In this document: positions 1-8,862 of the stretch, piece after piece
Layout of the letters: every line of letters starts with the position of its first letter
Position numbering within the stretch: the first letter of the stretch is position 1
Assembly: GCA_001692895.1 (NCBI GenBank)
Contig: KV748182.1
Span: 934,341-998,340, forward strand
Length of the DNA stretch: 64,000 bases
DNA from: Cenococcum geophilum 1.58
Lineage: Eukaryota; Ascomycota; Dothideomycetes; Gloniales; Gloniaceae
Direction: 5' to 3'
The notes under the pieces: generated by a model
Database searches by the model: none
What the model was told of the DNA's origin: nothing
The model's input: only the letters and a program-made list of their open reading frames with translations
Made by a program: the position numbers and the translations under genes

Positions 1-1
1 G

Positions 2-840
2 CCGCGTAAACTAGGCGAATAGATTACCTGCCGCGCGTTTAGTACCTCCTAGCTATAGATAGGTAGGCTTAAGGCTGAAACCTTATAAGCCTACGTCTCC
101 GTAATTCGCTCGCGCTATATAGATTACGGTATCTTAATTATAGCATTTAAGGATCCTATAGTACACCAATTACTCGCCGGAGCAGCCGCTATCTCTCCCT
201 TAGTAAAAAAGGATAAGCAATCTATTACTAGGGACATTCTAGCCTAGGTAGTAATACACGGCCTATTGCTACTAGATGTTAACACTAATACCGTATTTAC
301 CCTTATATTTGCTAGATTTCTATAGATAGGCAAAATTATATATACTACGGCGGAGCTTAAAAACTAAATAACCTTTCTAGCGAAAAAGGCCACTTGATAC
401 GATATTACCTTTACGCCTAATAGGATGATATTCTACCTTAAATAGAGTAAAGCTGATAAGTAATACTAGGGCGTTAACATCGCCATCACGGCGGTAGGCG
501 GCCTATTATGCCTAGTTGCTATTATAATAAAGCTGTTTAATAGGGACCCTTAACCCCTTAACTCTCTCTTATTTAGTCTTAATAGTAAACCCTTTACCTT
601 TCTAGGGGTTTATAAGATCCTTTCCTCCCATTTAGTAGCTGCTGGGATTAACCTAAGTAGTTACTTAAACTACTCCTTCCGCTAGGGCGCTGCCTAGTTC
701 GCTAAAGATTTAGGGTGTTTATACCAGTAAATTTAGCAGCTAAGTTGGTGGTTATTAGAAGCCTTTCGCCTATATATTAGAACTAAGACTACTAACCTCC
801 GTTACCTTAACTCTTACTTTTAGCGTAGTATACCGCTCTT
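2..840 (+). pseudogene. Tyrosine recombinase (phage-integrase fold) relic
   Basis: One frame reads through almost unbroken apart from TAG/TAA/TGA stops. An N-terminal helical part (ETL.AYVS.IRSR.IDYG near 80-140) resembles the core-binding domain, then comes a catalytic domain. Expected active-site blocks are visible but damaged: ARFL-stop-IG near 310-330 where the first Arg belongs, YSFR-stop-GAA near 673-690 where HSFRRGAA is expected, and EAFRLYI near 760-777 with the nucleophile Tyr. The His and one Arg are lost by C-to-T or G-to-A changes, so the enzyme would be dead. Such enzymes join DNA in Cryptons and Ngaro/DIRS-like elements; which one this is cannot be decided, because no reverse transcriptase is in view and the left part is cut by the window edge. 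Recognition rests on motif order and spacing, not on a search. Confidence 0.72.
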
Positions 841-916
841 AGCGTAAGGATTACTATATAATAGGTTAAGATGTTAAGAGGGCCGCTAAGGCGCTAGTAG
901 TAAGCGAGCTAATAGC

Positions 917-943
917 GATTTTCTATGCCGGGCATAGAAAATC
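917..943. repeat. Perfect 27-bp palindrome downstream of the recombinase relic
   Basis: Two 13-bp arms (first arm gattttctatgcc) flank a single G and are exactly complementary. The site lies about 75 bp past the recombinase relic. It could be a transcript hairpin or a recombination or terminal site of that element; the sequence alone does not decide. Confidence 0.8.
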
Positions 944-967
944 CTGATTAGTTGGCTTATAACTTAG

Positions 968-1120
968 GGTTGGCAGAATATAGCAGAATACGATAATATA
1001 GCAGAACTTGGCAGAATGCAATAATATAGCAGAATTTGGCAGAATGCGATAATGTGGTAAAATTTGGCAGAATGCAATAAGGTGGCAGAATTTAGTAGAA
1101 TATGGCAGAATGCAGTAATG
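968..1120. repeat. GGCAGAAT minisatellite, period about 28 bp
   Basis: About five to six degenerate units, each built of TTGGCAGAAT followed by GCRATAATATAGCAGAAT-like sequence. It is preceded at about 873-889 by the 17-mer gagggccgctaaggcgc. The same 17-mer precedes a related GGCAGAAT array in the copia 3' untranslated region near 59032, so this stretch may share ancestry with that tail. Confidence 0.8.
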
Positions 1121-1145
1121 TCTTATTAGGCGTAGGAGCTTTACT

Positions 1146-1301
1146 TAGGGACATCTGGCCGCTTTAAGGCAAATCCTTAGCAGATTTAAGTGCTAGGAAC
1201 TAGTAAAACTGCTAAGAACTAGCCCTAGAGCGACCTTATAGCCCTACACCTCCTAATTATACAAAAATTAAAATATCCCCTTACGTGACTGCGATAGATA
1301 G
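1146..1301. repeat. 156-bp direct repeat, copy A
   Basis: Matches 1569-1724 over its whole 156 bp with mostly C/T and A/G differences. It starts tagggacatctgg and ends gcgatagatag. It contains two internal near-copies of a 12-13 bp motif, gctaggaactag and gctaagaactag. Confidence 0.85.
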
Positions 1302-1568
1302 ATACTAGCGTCTATATATTACTTAGCAGCATCTACCTTAGCAACGCACAATGCTAAGACCTTCCGCAATATTCGCGAATATTAAACGTAGTCACTACGT
1401 GGCTAATTCGCTTTCTCCACCCGCCATCCCTTACACTTAGTATACATTATATATAGATAGCGCTTTAAGGCAATTCTTTAGTAGGTGCTAGGAACTAGCA
1501 AAACCACTAAGAGCTAGCCTTAATGCGACCACTATAGTTAGATAGTCTTGCAGCTATAGGCTTACGGT
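1302..1568. repeat. Spacer with partial third repeat copy and two palindromes
   Basis: 1461-1530 is a shortened copy of the middle of the 156-bp repeat. 1368-1383 is a perfect 16-bp palindrome (AATATTCGCGAATATT), and 1386-1400 is acgtagt-c-actacgt. No coding potential seen. Confidence 0.7.
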
Positions 1569-1724
1569 TAGGGATATCTGGCCGCTTTAGGGCAAATCCT
1601 TAGCAGATTTAAGTGCTAGGAACTAGCAAAACTGCTAAGAACTAGCCCTAGAGCGACCTTATAGCCCTGCGCCTCCCAATTATACAAAAATTAAAATATC
1701 CCCTTATGTGACTGCGATAGATAG
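1569..1724. repeat. 156-bp direct repeat, copy C
   Basis: Second complete copy of the repeat at 1146-1301. It ends exactly where similarity to the Cys-motif gene of H2 begins (aatagagataatagcg). The equal length of the two complete copies suggests long terminal or split direct repeats of one element, possibly the recombinase-bearing one to the left. Confidence 0.8.
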
Positions 1725-1980
1725 AATAGAGATAATAGCGTCTGCCCCTGCCGTAGCCACCGCCACCACCCTGCCGGTCCGCCGCGGCCGCGCGTCCTCC
1801 CACGCCTTGGTCCCTCCCGCCGCTGCCATTACTACCGCCGACAATAACGACGATAACGATAATGACGACGACGACGATAATAAAGAGGAGGCCCCGCCTA
1901 CCCGCGGCCGTCCCCGCCCCGTACGGCGCCAGTAGGTTACGGGGCTGCTCCGCTATTTGGCGGATATAGTTAAGCAGTAG
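1725..1980 (+). pseudogene. C-terminal half of unidentified Cys-motif gene (truncated copy)
   Basis: Homologous to 8465-8741 inside Helitron H2. The reading is basic and low in complexity: VRRGRASS, Pro/Ala-rich sequence, an acidic Asn/Asp run (NDDNDNDDDDD, about 1840-1880), then RGRPRPVRRQ and a short helical tail GLLRYLADIVK. This copy is less mutated than the H2 copy: one frame stays open from an in-frame ATG at 1708 to 1935, although the first codons belong to the upstream repeat. The N-terminal half with the Cys cluster is missing. I do not recognise the family and assign no function. Confidence 0.6.
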
Positions 1981-2207
1981 AAGGGGGAGAAGGATAAGGA
2001 GTAGGGGAGGGGAGGTAGAGGAGGGGTAGAGGAGGGGGGTAGAGGAGGGGGAGGGGGGAGAAGGGAGGAAAAAGGGAGTGTTTACTAGACCCTATAGGGC
2101 ACTTATAGAGGTTTTACTGGCCCTATAGGGCAGTTATAGAAGTAGTTATATAATAAAATAATATACCTTATTATAAAAGCAATACCTCTAGATATAATAT
2201 TAGCCCG
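1981..2207. other. Purine-rich tract and remnant end of a lost H2-type Helitron (H0)
   Basis: 1981-2065 is an almost pure G/A tract. 2080-2165 matches 8770-8865 of H2. On the minus strand 2178-2207 reads as the last codons of the Helitron protein (IIYPEVLL-like, here ILYLEVLLL then stop). Only this stub and the convergent gene fragment remain of the element, and H1 begins directly after it. Confidence 0.65.
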
Positions 2208-5200
2208 AAACCAAGTGCTGTCCTATTACTACCCTACTGCCTTACTGCCTTACTGCCATTACTGCCACTACTGCTATACCGTCCCCCGATATCTTAGCCC
2301 GTAATGGCTAGTAATATACTAAGACTATAGCAATACCTCCGGATATATAATATTAGTTATTATAGCATCCCCGTCCTATGGCAGTAATAGCGAAAGCCTA
2401 GCTATATCTATTACTCTTAACAGCGCAATATATAGCTACCTATGGGTAAAGACTGGTATACGTAAATTAACGCCAACAAAGTTAAAAGACTGCCCCTATA
2501 ACTTATTTACGGTTATAGCAAAGTATAGCCGGATTAGAAACTGCCTTCTACTAATAATAAACGGCAGTTCTTCTTCCGTAGAGGTAAGTTTAATATAAAG
2601 GATTAGCCGTAGCTAGTTATAAAAGCTGCCGCTAAATATCTAAGTTTTAATACAGTAGCGGCCTACGCGCGTAATAACTATACGGGTGCCGTTATAGAGC
2701 CCTTTATTAGGGTAAAGGTTCCGTAAAAGGATTACGGGCGCGCCTACTTTTAGGGAAAGCTTTAACGGAGGTAGGCTACTATAGTTAAATATCTGCAGAA
2801 GCTCCGCCGGTGGTAGTTCTATATAATTTTCTTCTTCCCTATTTTGCTCTATAGAGTCTATAGAATAAAAGGTGCTTGGGAAGCCGTAGAGCCGCGGAAG
2901 AATAGCGTCGTTAATCTTAGCCACAGTATCGTTATAAATGGTTAGGATAGCGCGATCGCGGAAGGTATTAGGGTTAGTATATGCCTGAGCAAGCAGTTGC
3001 GGAGGGTATATATGCCCGTAAAAGGGTTCCTAGGACTATAATAGGGCTATACCAGGTAGGATACTAATACTACTAGCTAGGGCTAGATTATAGGATAAGC
3101 TTTATACCTAAGCTGTAAACCACTAATTTATCTCGCCCTAGCGGACACGTATATTTAACCGTAGGGACAGTATACGGAAGGTAGGCTAGAGAAACGACCG
3201 CTGTAGGTAGGCACCTATAATAGCTACGCGGTTCCCCCATGGGATAACAGGCAGTATTTAAGTAAAGTCACCACCTAAGATAGTAGGGAGTCCGCTAAAG
3301 GTAGAGTTATTAGAACGGACGTCCGTAAGTATACGGTGTATAGCTTTATAGTAGTAGCGGTGCTATATTAACACCTTATCCTAAATAAGCAGAGAAGTAC
3401 GGCGTAGAAGCTTAGCTAGATTTAAGCTTTTGGAGATATTATAAGTAGACTCTTTATATAGATTAAGAGGTATCCAAAAACGGAAGTAGGTAGTACGGCT
3501 ACTAGGCAGTAAAAGGGCCGTAATGCTAGAAGAAGCTATATAAAGAACAATCTTACTATATAAGCGGTAGTAGTAGCAGAGGCAGCGATAGAGAAACGTT
3601 TTACCAGTACCTATAAGGCCCTAGAGGAAGAAGCGGGCTATCTACGGATCCGTATCTATAGCGGTAATAATAGTATTAAAGCACGCCGCCTAATTGGCAT
3701 TTAGCTGCTAGCGTAGCTTAGTAAACTAGCGTTCTTCCTCTATAGGGTTATATTGCTATAGCTCAGCTACAAGAAGCGGGTTATTTCCCTCGGCAATAAC
3801 GGCCCACTAGTGCTGAAACTGGGGTAGGCTATAGTCCGTAAGTATTTTTTGGTGATTTATAAGTATCTAATGGATAAGGTATAGGCCGTAATTAAAATAG
3901 GCGTTATTATCCTCACTAACTATAGGAGCATTAGGCTGCTGGGTTAAAAAGCGAGGTAGATTATTATAAATAGACTATTTAAAGCAGTCCTATAAAGCAA
4001 CTAGCTCTGTAATAGGGCCGTAAACTAAAGCGGTTATAAATAAGAAGCGTAGTTAGGCGCTAATAGCAAAAACGGCGGCCTCTGTAAAGTAATTAATTTA
4101 CTTATAATTATCCTTTAGTAGCCCTAAAGCCACGCAGGCGGCCTAAAAGGTTAGATAGACTATACCAGCAATAGTACGGAGGTTTTTAAAGGAGGTAGGG
4201 CCGGGAATAGAGGTTAGCAGCAGCCGTAAGTAAAACCTCTCGCCTATAATAGGACTGTAGTAATATATACGGCCTATTATAAGGCCTCGCTAGCGTAGAC
4301 ACTACTCCCATTACTTTATATAAAAGACGTACTGCTTAGGGAAGTCTTAATATAGGCGGTTACGGGCATTATTATACTCCGCGTTATACTTAAAGAAGGC
4401 CATTAGTGTAGAGTAGGAGAGCTTAAGGCGCTATTAGATTTCCTCTATAGTTTAGTCCAGCTAAAAGTATACGGGCTATTTACCTAAAAGGTGCACTGCA
4501 AGCTAAATTATAGGGGGGAACTCCTTATAAACGGGAAACTTAAATAGCTGCTAGATAGCCTTAAAAGGGCTAATATAACGGCCTTACAAATACTAGCTTA
4601 CCTTATCGCCATCTATAAGTCGTAAAGTGGTACGGTCGCTCCCCTTATATATATACTTATAGATATACTTAACGGACTTTATAGAGGCGCAGATCTTAAC
4701 ATTTATATAGGTATAGTACTTTACGGTTAGATACGGACTATATAGAATAATCTAGCGGTTATTTATTTTAAACGTAGCTTTAAAAGGCCCTAGTAAGCAA
4801 ACAGACTACATCCGCTAATTATTACGACGGCGGTATTCTGGATAGCCGTCCTTATATATAACAGTAGTAGGGTTAAAAGGCTTAGGGTACTGCTTTAAGT
4901 AGGTTAGTAGAAGGCCTAGCCTTAGCAAAACTATATAGGGAGCTCGCGGATTTTAGGAGCCGCAAGGGCTGTAAACCATTATTAACTTTATAATCTTAGT
5001 AAAACGACTAGTAGGATTACCCTCCGGCTACAGAAGCTCCGCGGATATAAAATAGTTAATAATAGCTAGGTTTAGCAGCCTATCGCGGTTATGCGGATAT
5101 AGGAAGAGCAGTAGGTGTATATAGGGTAGGCCCTATTTCTAGTACTTAATGATCTAAACGGAGCCGCGGTACTGGCCGAAGATTTACTTCCGTTTTAGGT

Positions 5201-7199
5201 TATAAATAAGGTAGATAAGTTTTATACGGAAGACGCGCATAACTAGATTGGGCCTATCTATAGCGGTTTACCTAGGTAGTAGCTTATGGGTAATCTTGTT
5301 TTACCTAGGGTTAGTAATAAACATAAGAAATATACTTAAACGGCTGTATTTATAAATAATAGCTATTAAATCCTAATAGCACTGCCTAATAAAGCGAGCT
5401 CCGCTAAGGAAACTGGATAGAAGGACTACGCGGTAGCCTAATAATGTAGGGTCCAGATTATGGCGGGTAAGAGCATTTATAACGCCATTATATAGCTCTA
5501 TATAGAGGGTTATTTGGTTAAAGCAGATCTAGTTAAGCTTATTCTAATTATATAGCGCCTATATATCTATAATATACTACTAAAATAGCCGGTAGTAGGT
5601 AAAAGGGACTAACTTAAAGTTAATATGGACGTGTAGGTAGAACCGAAAGTACGCCTACTACGTTAAATAGTCTCACTAGCGGGTTTAATTAGAGTTGCGT
5701 AGCTAGAGACCCTAGTGCCAGCTAGTATTACCGTGAGGGAAGAGTAGCACGTAGTAGAGCGGCATATATGCGGCGTGTGCTGAGTTAATACGGCAGTATC
5801 GCGGGGGTTTATTAGGTATGCCACGCTCCGCAAGCACGATATTGTAAAAGCTAGCATCACCATACTCGTCCGGTATAATAACGGCCACCTTATTACTTAT
5901 TAGGAGGTTTTTACGGCGCTAATTAGCACTAGCCTCTAAGATAAGCTATATCTGTGGGTTTAAGATAATTTGCAATAGGGTTATTACGGGCTAAGCCTAA
6001 AGCCGTTCCTTTACGGTTTAATAAAGGGTGATAAAAGGGTTCTGTATCTTAGATAGTATAGCAGTAAGGTACTATAGAATAGTTATATCTAGCTAAGTAT
6101 TAGGACGGGCCCGTAGCTAAATATCTATAGTATAACTGGGGTCGTAAAAGTATAGCTGCGCATACCGTAGAGTAATATTAGTAGGATGCTCTAGCGGGCC
6201 CTGTAGATGGTAAAGCTTACTATATATCTAGAAGTAATTTAGGCTGCCCTAGGCTATACTATAGTTAGTAACGGTATAGTTTACGGACGTAAAAGCTAAT
6301 GCTGCATTATATGCGCGGAGCCGCTCCCTAAACTGCCTAGTAGAAGTACTATAGGACTCTAAAAGGTCGCGTAAATATTCTGGCGGAGGCTGGAATAGAG
6401 GGAGGTTTATATCGCTATACTTACAGTAGGCTTTAAACTATAGATTGCTGGCGGGTGATGTACTAATACGTTTATTAATCCAATGTAGGGCCGCGTAGAA
6501 GTTATAGATAACGTCCATAGAACTAAGATCTAGCTGCTCCGTAATATGGCGGACGGTAGTAATAGGACCACAATCTAGCTGCTCCGCGATAGGGCGGACC
6601 GTAGTAGGTCGCGGCTGAATTAATACAGGTGGTTGCGGTCGCGGCTGGATTGATACGGGTGGTTACGGTCGCGGCTGGATTGATACGGGTGGTTGCGGTT
6701 GCGGCTGGATTAATATGGGTGGTCGCGGTCGCGGCTAAATCGATACGGGCGGTATAAGAAGGCGGGAAGCAGAGGGAGAAGCAGCGGCGGAAGTAGTAGC
6801 GGCGGGCTGCGGAAGGTCCGCTAAAGGTTATTGTTGGGACTGTCCCTTTCTTTTATCCTATATAGAGTTAAAAAGGTAGTAGGTAAAAAGAGTAAATAAA
6901 GAATTAACCCTATAATAGTTACAGGTCTTATACAGAGCTCTATAATGGTTCGTTATAAAGTTAGTAAAAGAGCGATACTGCTTATAGGCGTTGCAAAATA
7001 TACGATCGGAAGGCATTTAGGTAGTAGGTAGGGTGGTAATATATAGAAGATATTTGAGCAGTAAGGGGTAGGAAGAGGTCGTAAGGTCGTAAATTTGATA
7101 GGGTAGTACGTGAGGTAGCACGTCCCTTTATCAGGTAACCCGAACCAAATTTTAACCAATTAGAACATTAGGTTTAACCCAAACTTAGTATATAGAAGA
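2208..7199 (-). mobile_element. Helitron H1
   Basis: About 5 kb rolling-circle transposon in minus orientation. The 5' end at 7199 reads TCTTCTATATACTAAG on the minus strand, beginning with the expected TC. The 3' side (2208-2318) keeps the CTACTGCC-rich tail seen in H3-H5 but lacks their 91-bp palindrome, so this end looks truncated or was replaced when it joined the H0 remnant. Between the 5' end and the protein start (6862-7199) lies a 340-bp leader with a CCAAT motif near 7156, conserved in H3-H5. Confidence 0.85.
2319..6861 (-). pseudogene. Helitron Rep-helicase protein relic (H1)
   Basis: About 1,510 codons, normal for fungal Helitrons. On minus, in order: Pro-rich N-terminus with five 10-residue repeats (VSIQPRP, 6600-6760); Helitron N-terminal domain (PPPEYLRDLL, then YMPLYYVLLFPHG near 5760); Rep endonuclease with HUH motif GLPYIHLLLF near 5120 (first His now Tyr) and the two-Tyr motif KYIYKYI near 4655; SF1B PIF1-like helicase with Walker A GLIGTGKTF at 3594-3620 and LLTRAH/FRDRAILTIYND near 2930-3000; C-terminal GAPVILLRNL and FAITVNKLQGQSF-like end. 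A 94-residue piece at 2640-2924 is still open. Many Trp/Gln codons are stops, so it is inactive. The start codon is inferred at 6859-6861, where ATG appears as ATA. Confidence 0.9.
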
Positions 7200-7200
7200 C

Positions 7201-7291
7201 GAGAAATAAGCAAATTTTCTAAGGAAAATTTCTGAAATTGCCGACTTACAGCTGGCAATTTCAGTTCCTTAGAAAAGTTTACTTATTTCTC
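7201..7291. repeat. 91-bp terminal palindrome of H2
   Basis: Imperfect inverted repeat with about 40-bp arms. The outer stem is gagaaataag / cttatttctc, then CTAAGGA/TCCTTAG, then GAAATTGCC / GGCAATTTC closing a 7-8 nt loop. It is followed by cacgcctgcggcgggctttt. By analogy with other Helitrons it is the 3' terminal hairpin that stops rolling-circle transfer, but it is much longer than the usual 16-20 nt hairpin and no clear CTRR end follows. Confidence 0.8.
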
Positions 7292-7344
7292 ACGCCTGCG
7301 GCGGGCTTTTGTCCTTTAGGACGAAGTCCTTTTAAGACGAAGTC

Positions 7345-7466
7345 CTACTACTGCCCTGCTACTGCCCTGCTACTGCCCTGCTACTACCCTACTACTGCCC
7401 TACTACTGCCCTACTGCCCTACTACTACCCTACTGCTGCCCTGCTACTGCCCTACTACTAGCCTAC
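7345..7466. repeat. CTACTGCCCTG short tandem repeat
   Basis: About eleven degenerate units of ctactgccctg and ctactaccctactgcc next to the 3' palindrome. Shorter versions occur at the same place in H1, H3, H4 and H5. No coding meaning apparent. Confidence 0.8.
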
Positions 7467-7919
7467 TATTATAGTGGTGACGTAAGGCTGCCTTTACGTG
7501 ATAATCGCGTGATATAGATTTATATAATTGATCATGTGACGTATATTAACAATAGCTATTTACGTTGTCGTTGTTGTCGTCGTCTTCTTCCTTAAGTAAT
7601 AGCACCATTACCACCACCATTACTGCCGCTGCTGCTGCTGCTGCGTCTTCTGCTCTTACTCCTGCTGCTACTGCTACCACCGCTGCTGCCACCACCACTA
7701 CTACCACCACTATTACCACCACCGCCGCTGCCGCCGCCATGTCCGCGCCCGGCCGCCGCCTCTTAGTGCCGCCGTCCATGCCGCCGCCTCTTAGTGCCGC
7801 CGTCTATGCCGCCGCCGTTATAGGCTAGGGTGCCTGCGTGTGGGACTTCGGTCCCAGCAGATAAGCGTATTAGTAAGTATTAGTACTATAAAAGAATTTA
7901 AGAATTTAAGAAAATACTA
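7467..7919. other. Low-complexity spacer with a TTCG-loop hairpin
   Basis: 7562-7815 consists of CTG/ACC/GCC trinucleotide runs, open in several frames on both strands only because of composition. 7843-7858 is a perfect hairpin tgggac-ttcg-gtccca, a stem closed by the very stable C(UUCG)G tetraloop. 7487-7550 contains several TGACGT/ACGTGA sites. No gene seen. Confidence 0.6.
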
Positions 7920-8741
7920 ACATGTAAATAGCTGCTGTAGCTACAGCTGCTGCTAGGGCCCTCCCCGCCCTTACTACTACCGCTGCCGCTACCGCTGCTG
8001 CTCCCGTTGCTCCCCCCGCGGCCAGCTTTACGGCCATTAATCAGCCCGCCGCCCTCCCGCCGCCCGCTGCCCTCCCACCCCAGAATTCGTCTCCTACCGC
8101 GCTCGCTGCCGCCGCTAAAGCCGCTACCGCTAATATAGCCATAATGCGGGCGCTGCGTCCCCTGCCGCGTATTTAGGGTATATCTCTACGGTAGGCTCCT
8201 AGCCTAGGTAGAGCTCCTAGGGTCTATTAGGGGGTCCGCCTTAAGGCCAGGGCCCTAAATACGGAGGCGGCCCTAGCGTAAAGCCGGGGTATAGTAGCCC
8301 TGTAGGCTTATACGTTATACGCGTAGGGCGGTGGCCTATTTATAGAGTGTATATTAGTCGCGGGCTAGCTACGCGGTAGCTATACTAACTGCTATTATAG
8401 TAGTAAAGGGGCGCGGTGCTTCTTCTGGGCCTATAAGTTAGTAATATAAATGGTAAAAAGTATAACTAATAGAGATAATAGCGTCTGCCCCCGCCGTAGC
8501 CACCGCCGCCACTACTACTACTATACCAGTCCGCCGCGGCCGCGCTTCCTCCCGCGCCTTAGCACCTCCCACTACCGCTACTGCCGATAATAATAATAAT
8601 AATAACGATAATAATAATAATGATAATAATAAGGAAGAGGAGGCCCCGCTTACCTACGCCTGTCCCTATTCTAGGCAGCGCCAGTAGTTTATAGGGCTGC
8701 TCTGCTATTTGGCGGATATAGTTAAGGAGTATAAGGAGTAG
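7920..8741 (+). pseudogene. Unidentified Cys-motif gene carried by Helitron H2
   Basis: Reads on plus, opposite to and converging on the Helitron gene, with about 120 bp between them. Apparent order: Ala/Pro/Thr-rich N-terminus (7930-8130), a conserved core MRALRPLPRI near 8140-8180, a cysteine cluster at 8346-8420 (C-x12-[C]-x2-C-x8-C; the second Cys is now Tyr in SYTNCYY, followed by GARCFFW), then the basic VRRGRASS segment, an Asn/Asp run and the tail GLLCYLADIVK. Several stops are RIP-type. The Cys spacing suggests a small zinc-binding module, but I do not recognise the family. It could be a captured host or element gene or an accessory gene of this Helitron subfamily. A C-terminal copy at 1725-1980 is beside another Helitron stub, which favours a lasting association. 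Confidence 0.55.
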
Positions 8742-8862
8742 GGGAGGGGGTAGAAGGTAGAGGAAAGGGGGGTTTACTAGGCCCTGTGGGGCATTTATAG
8801 ATAGTTTACTAACCCTATAGGGCAGTTATAGAAGTAGTTATTTAAAAAAATAATATACCTTA

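Noticed and set aside
1981-2065. G-rich tract as telomere repeat
   Set aside because: Irregular GA-rich sequence; no TTAGGG tandem array here or elsewhere in the window.
5663-5863. 66-codon open frame on minus in H1
   Set aside because: Wrong frame: the neighbouring frame carries the Helitron motif YMPLYYVLLFPHG across the same bases.
7546-7828. Open frames on both strands rich in Ala, Thr, Ser and Val
   Set aside because: Produced by trinucleotide runs; open in opposite strands at once, no conserved motif, not kept in other Helitron copies.
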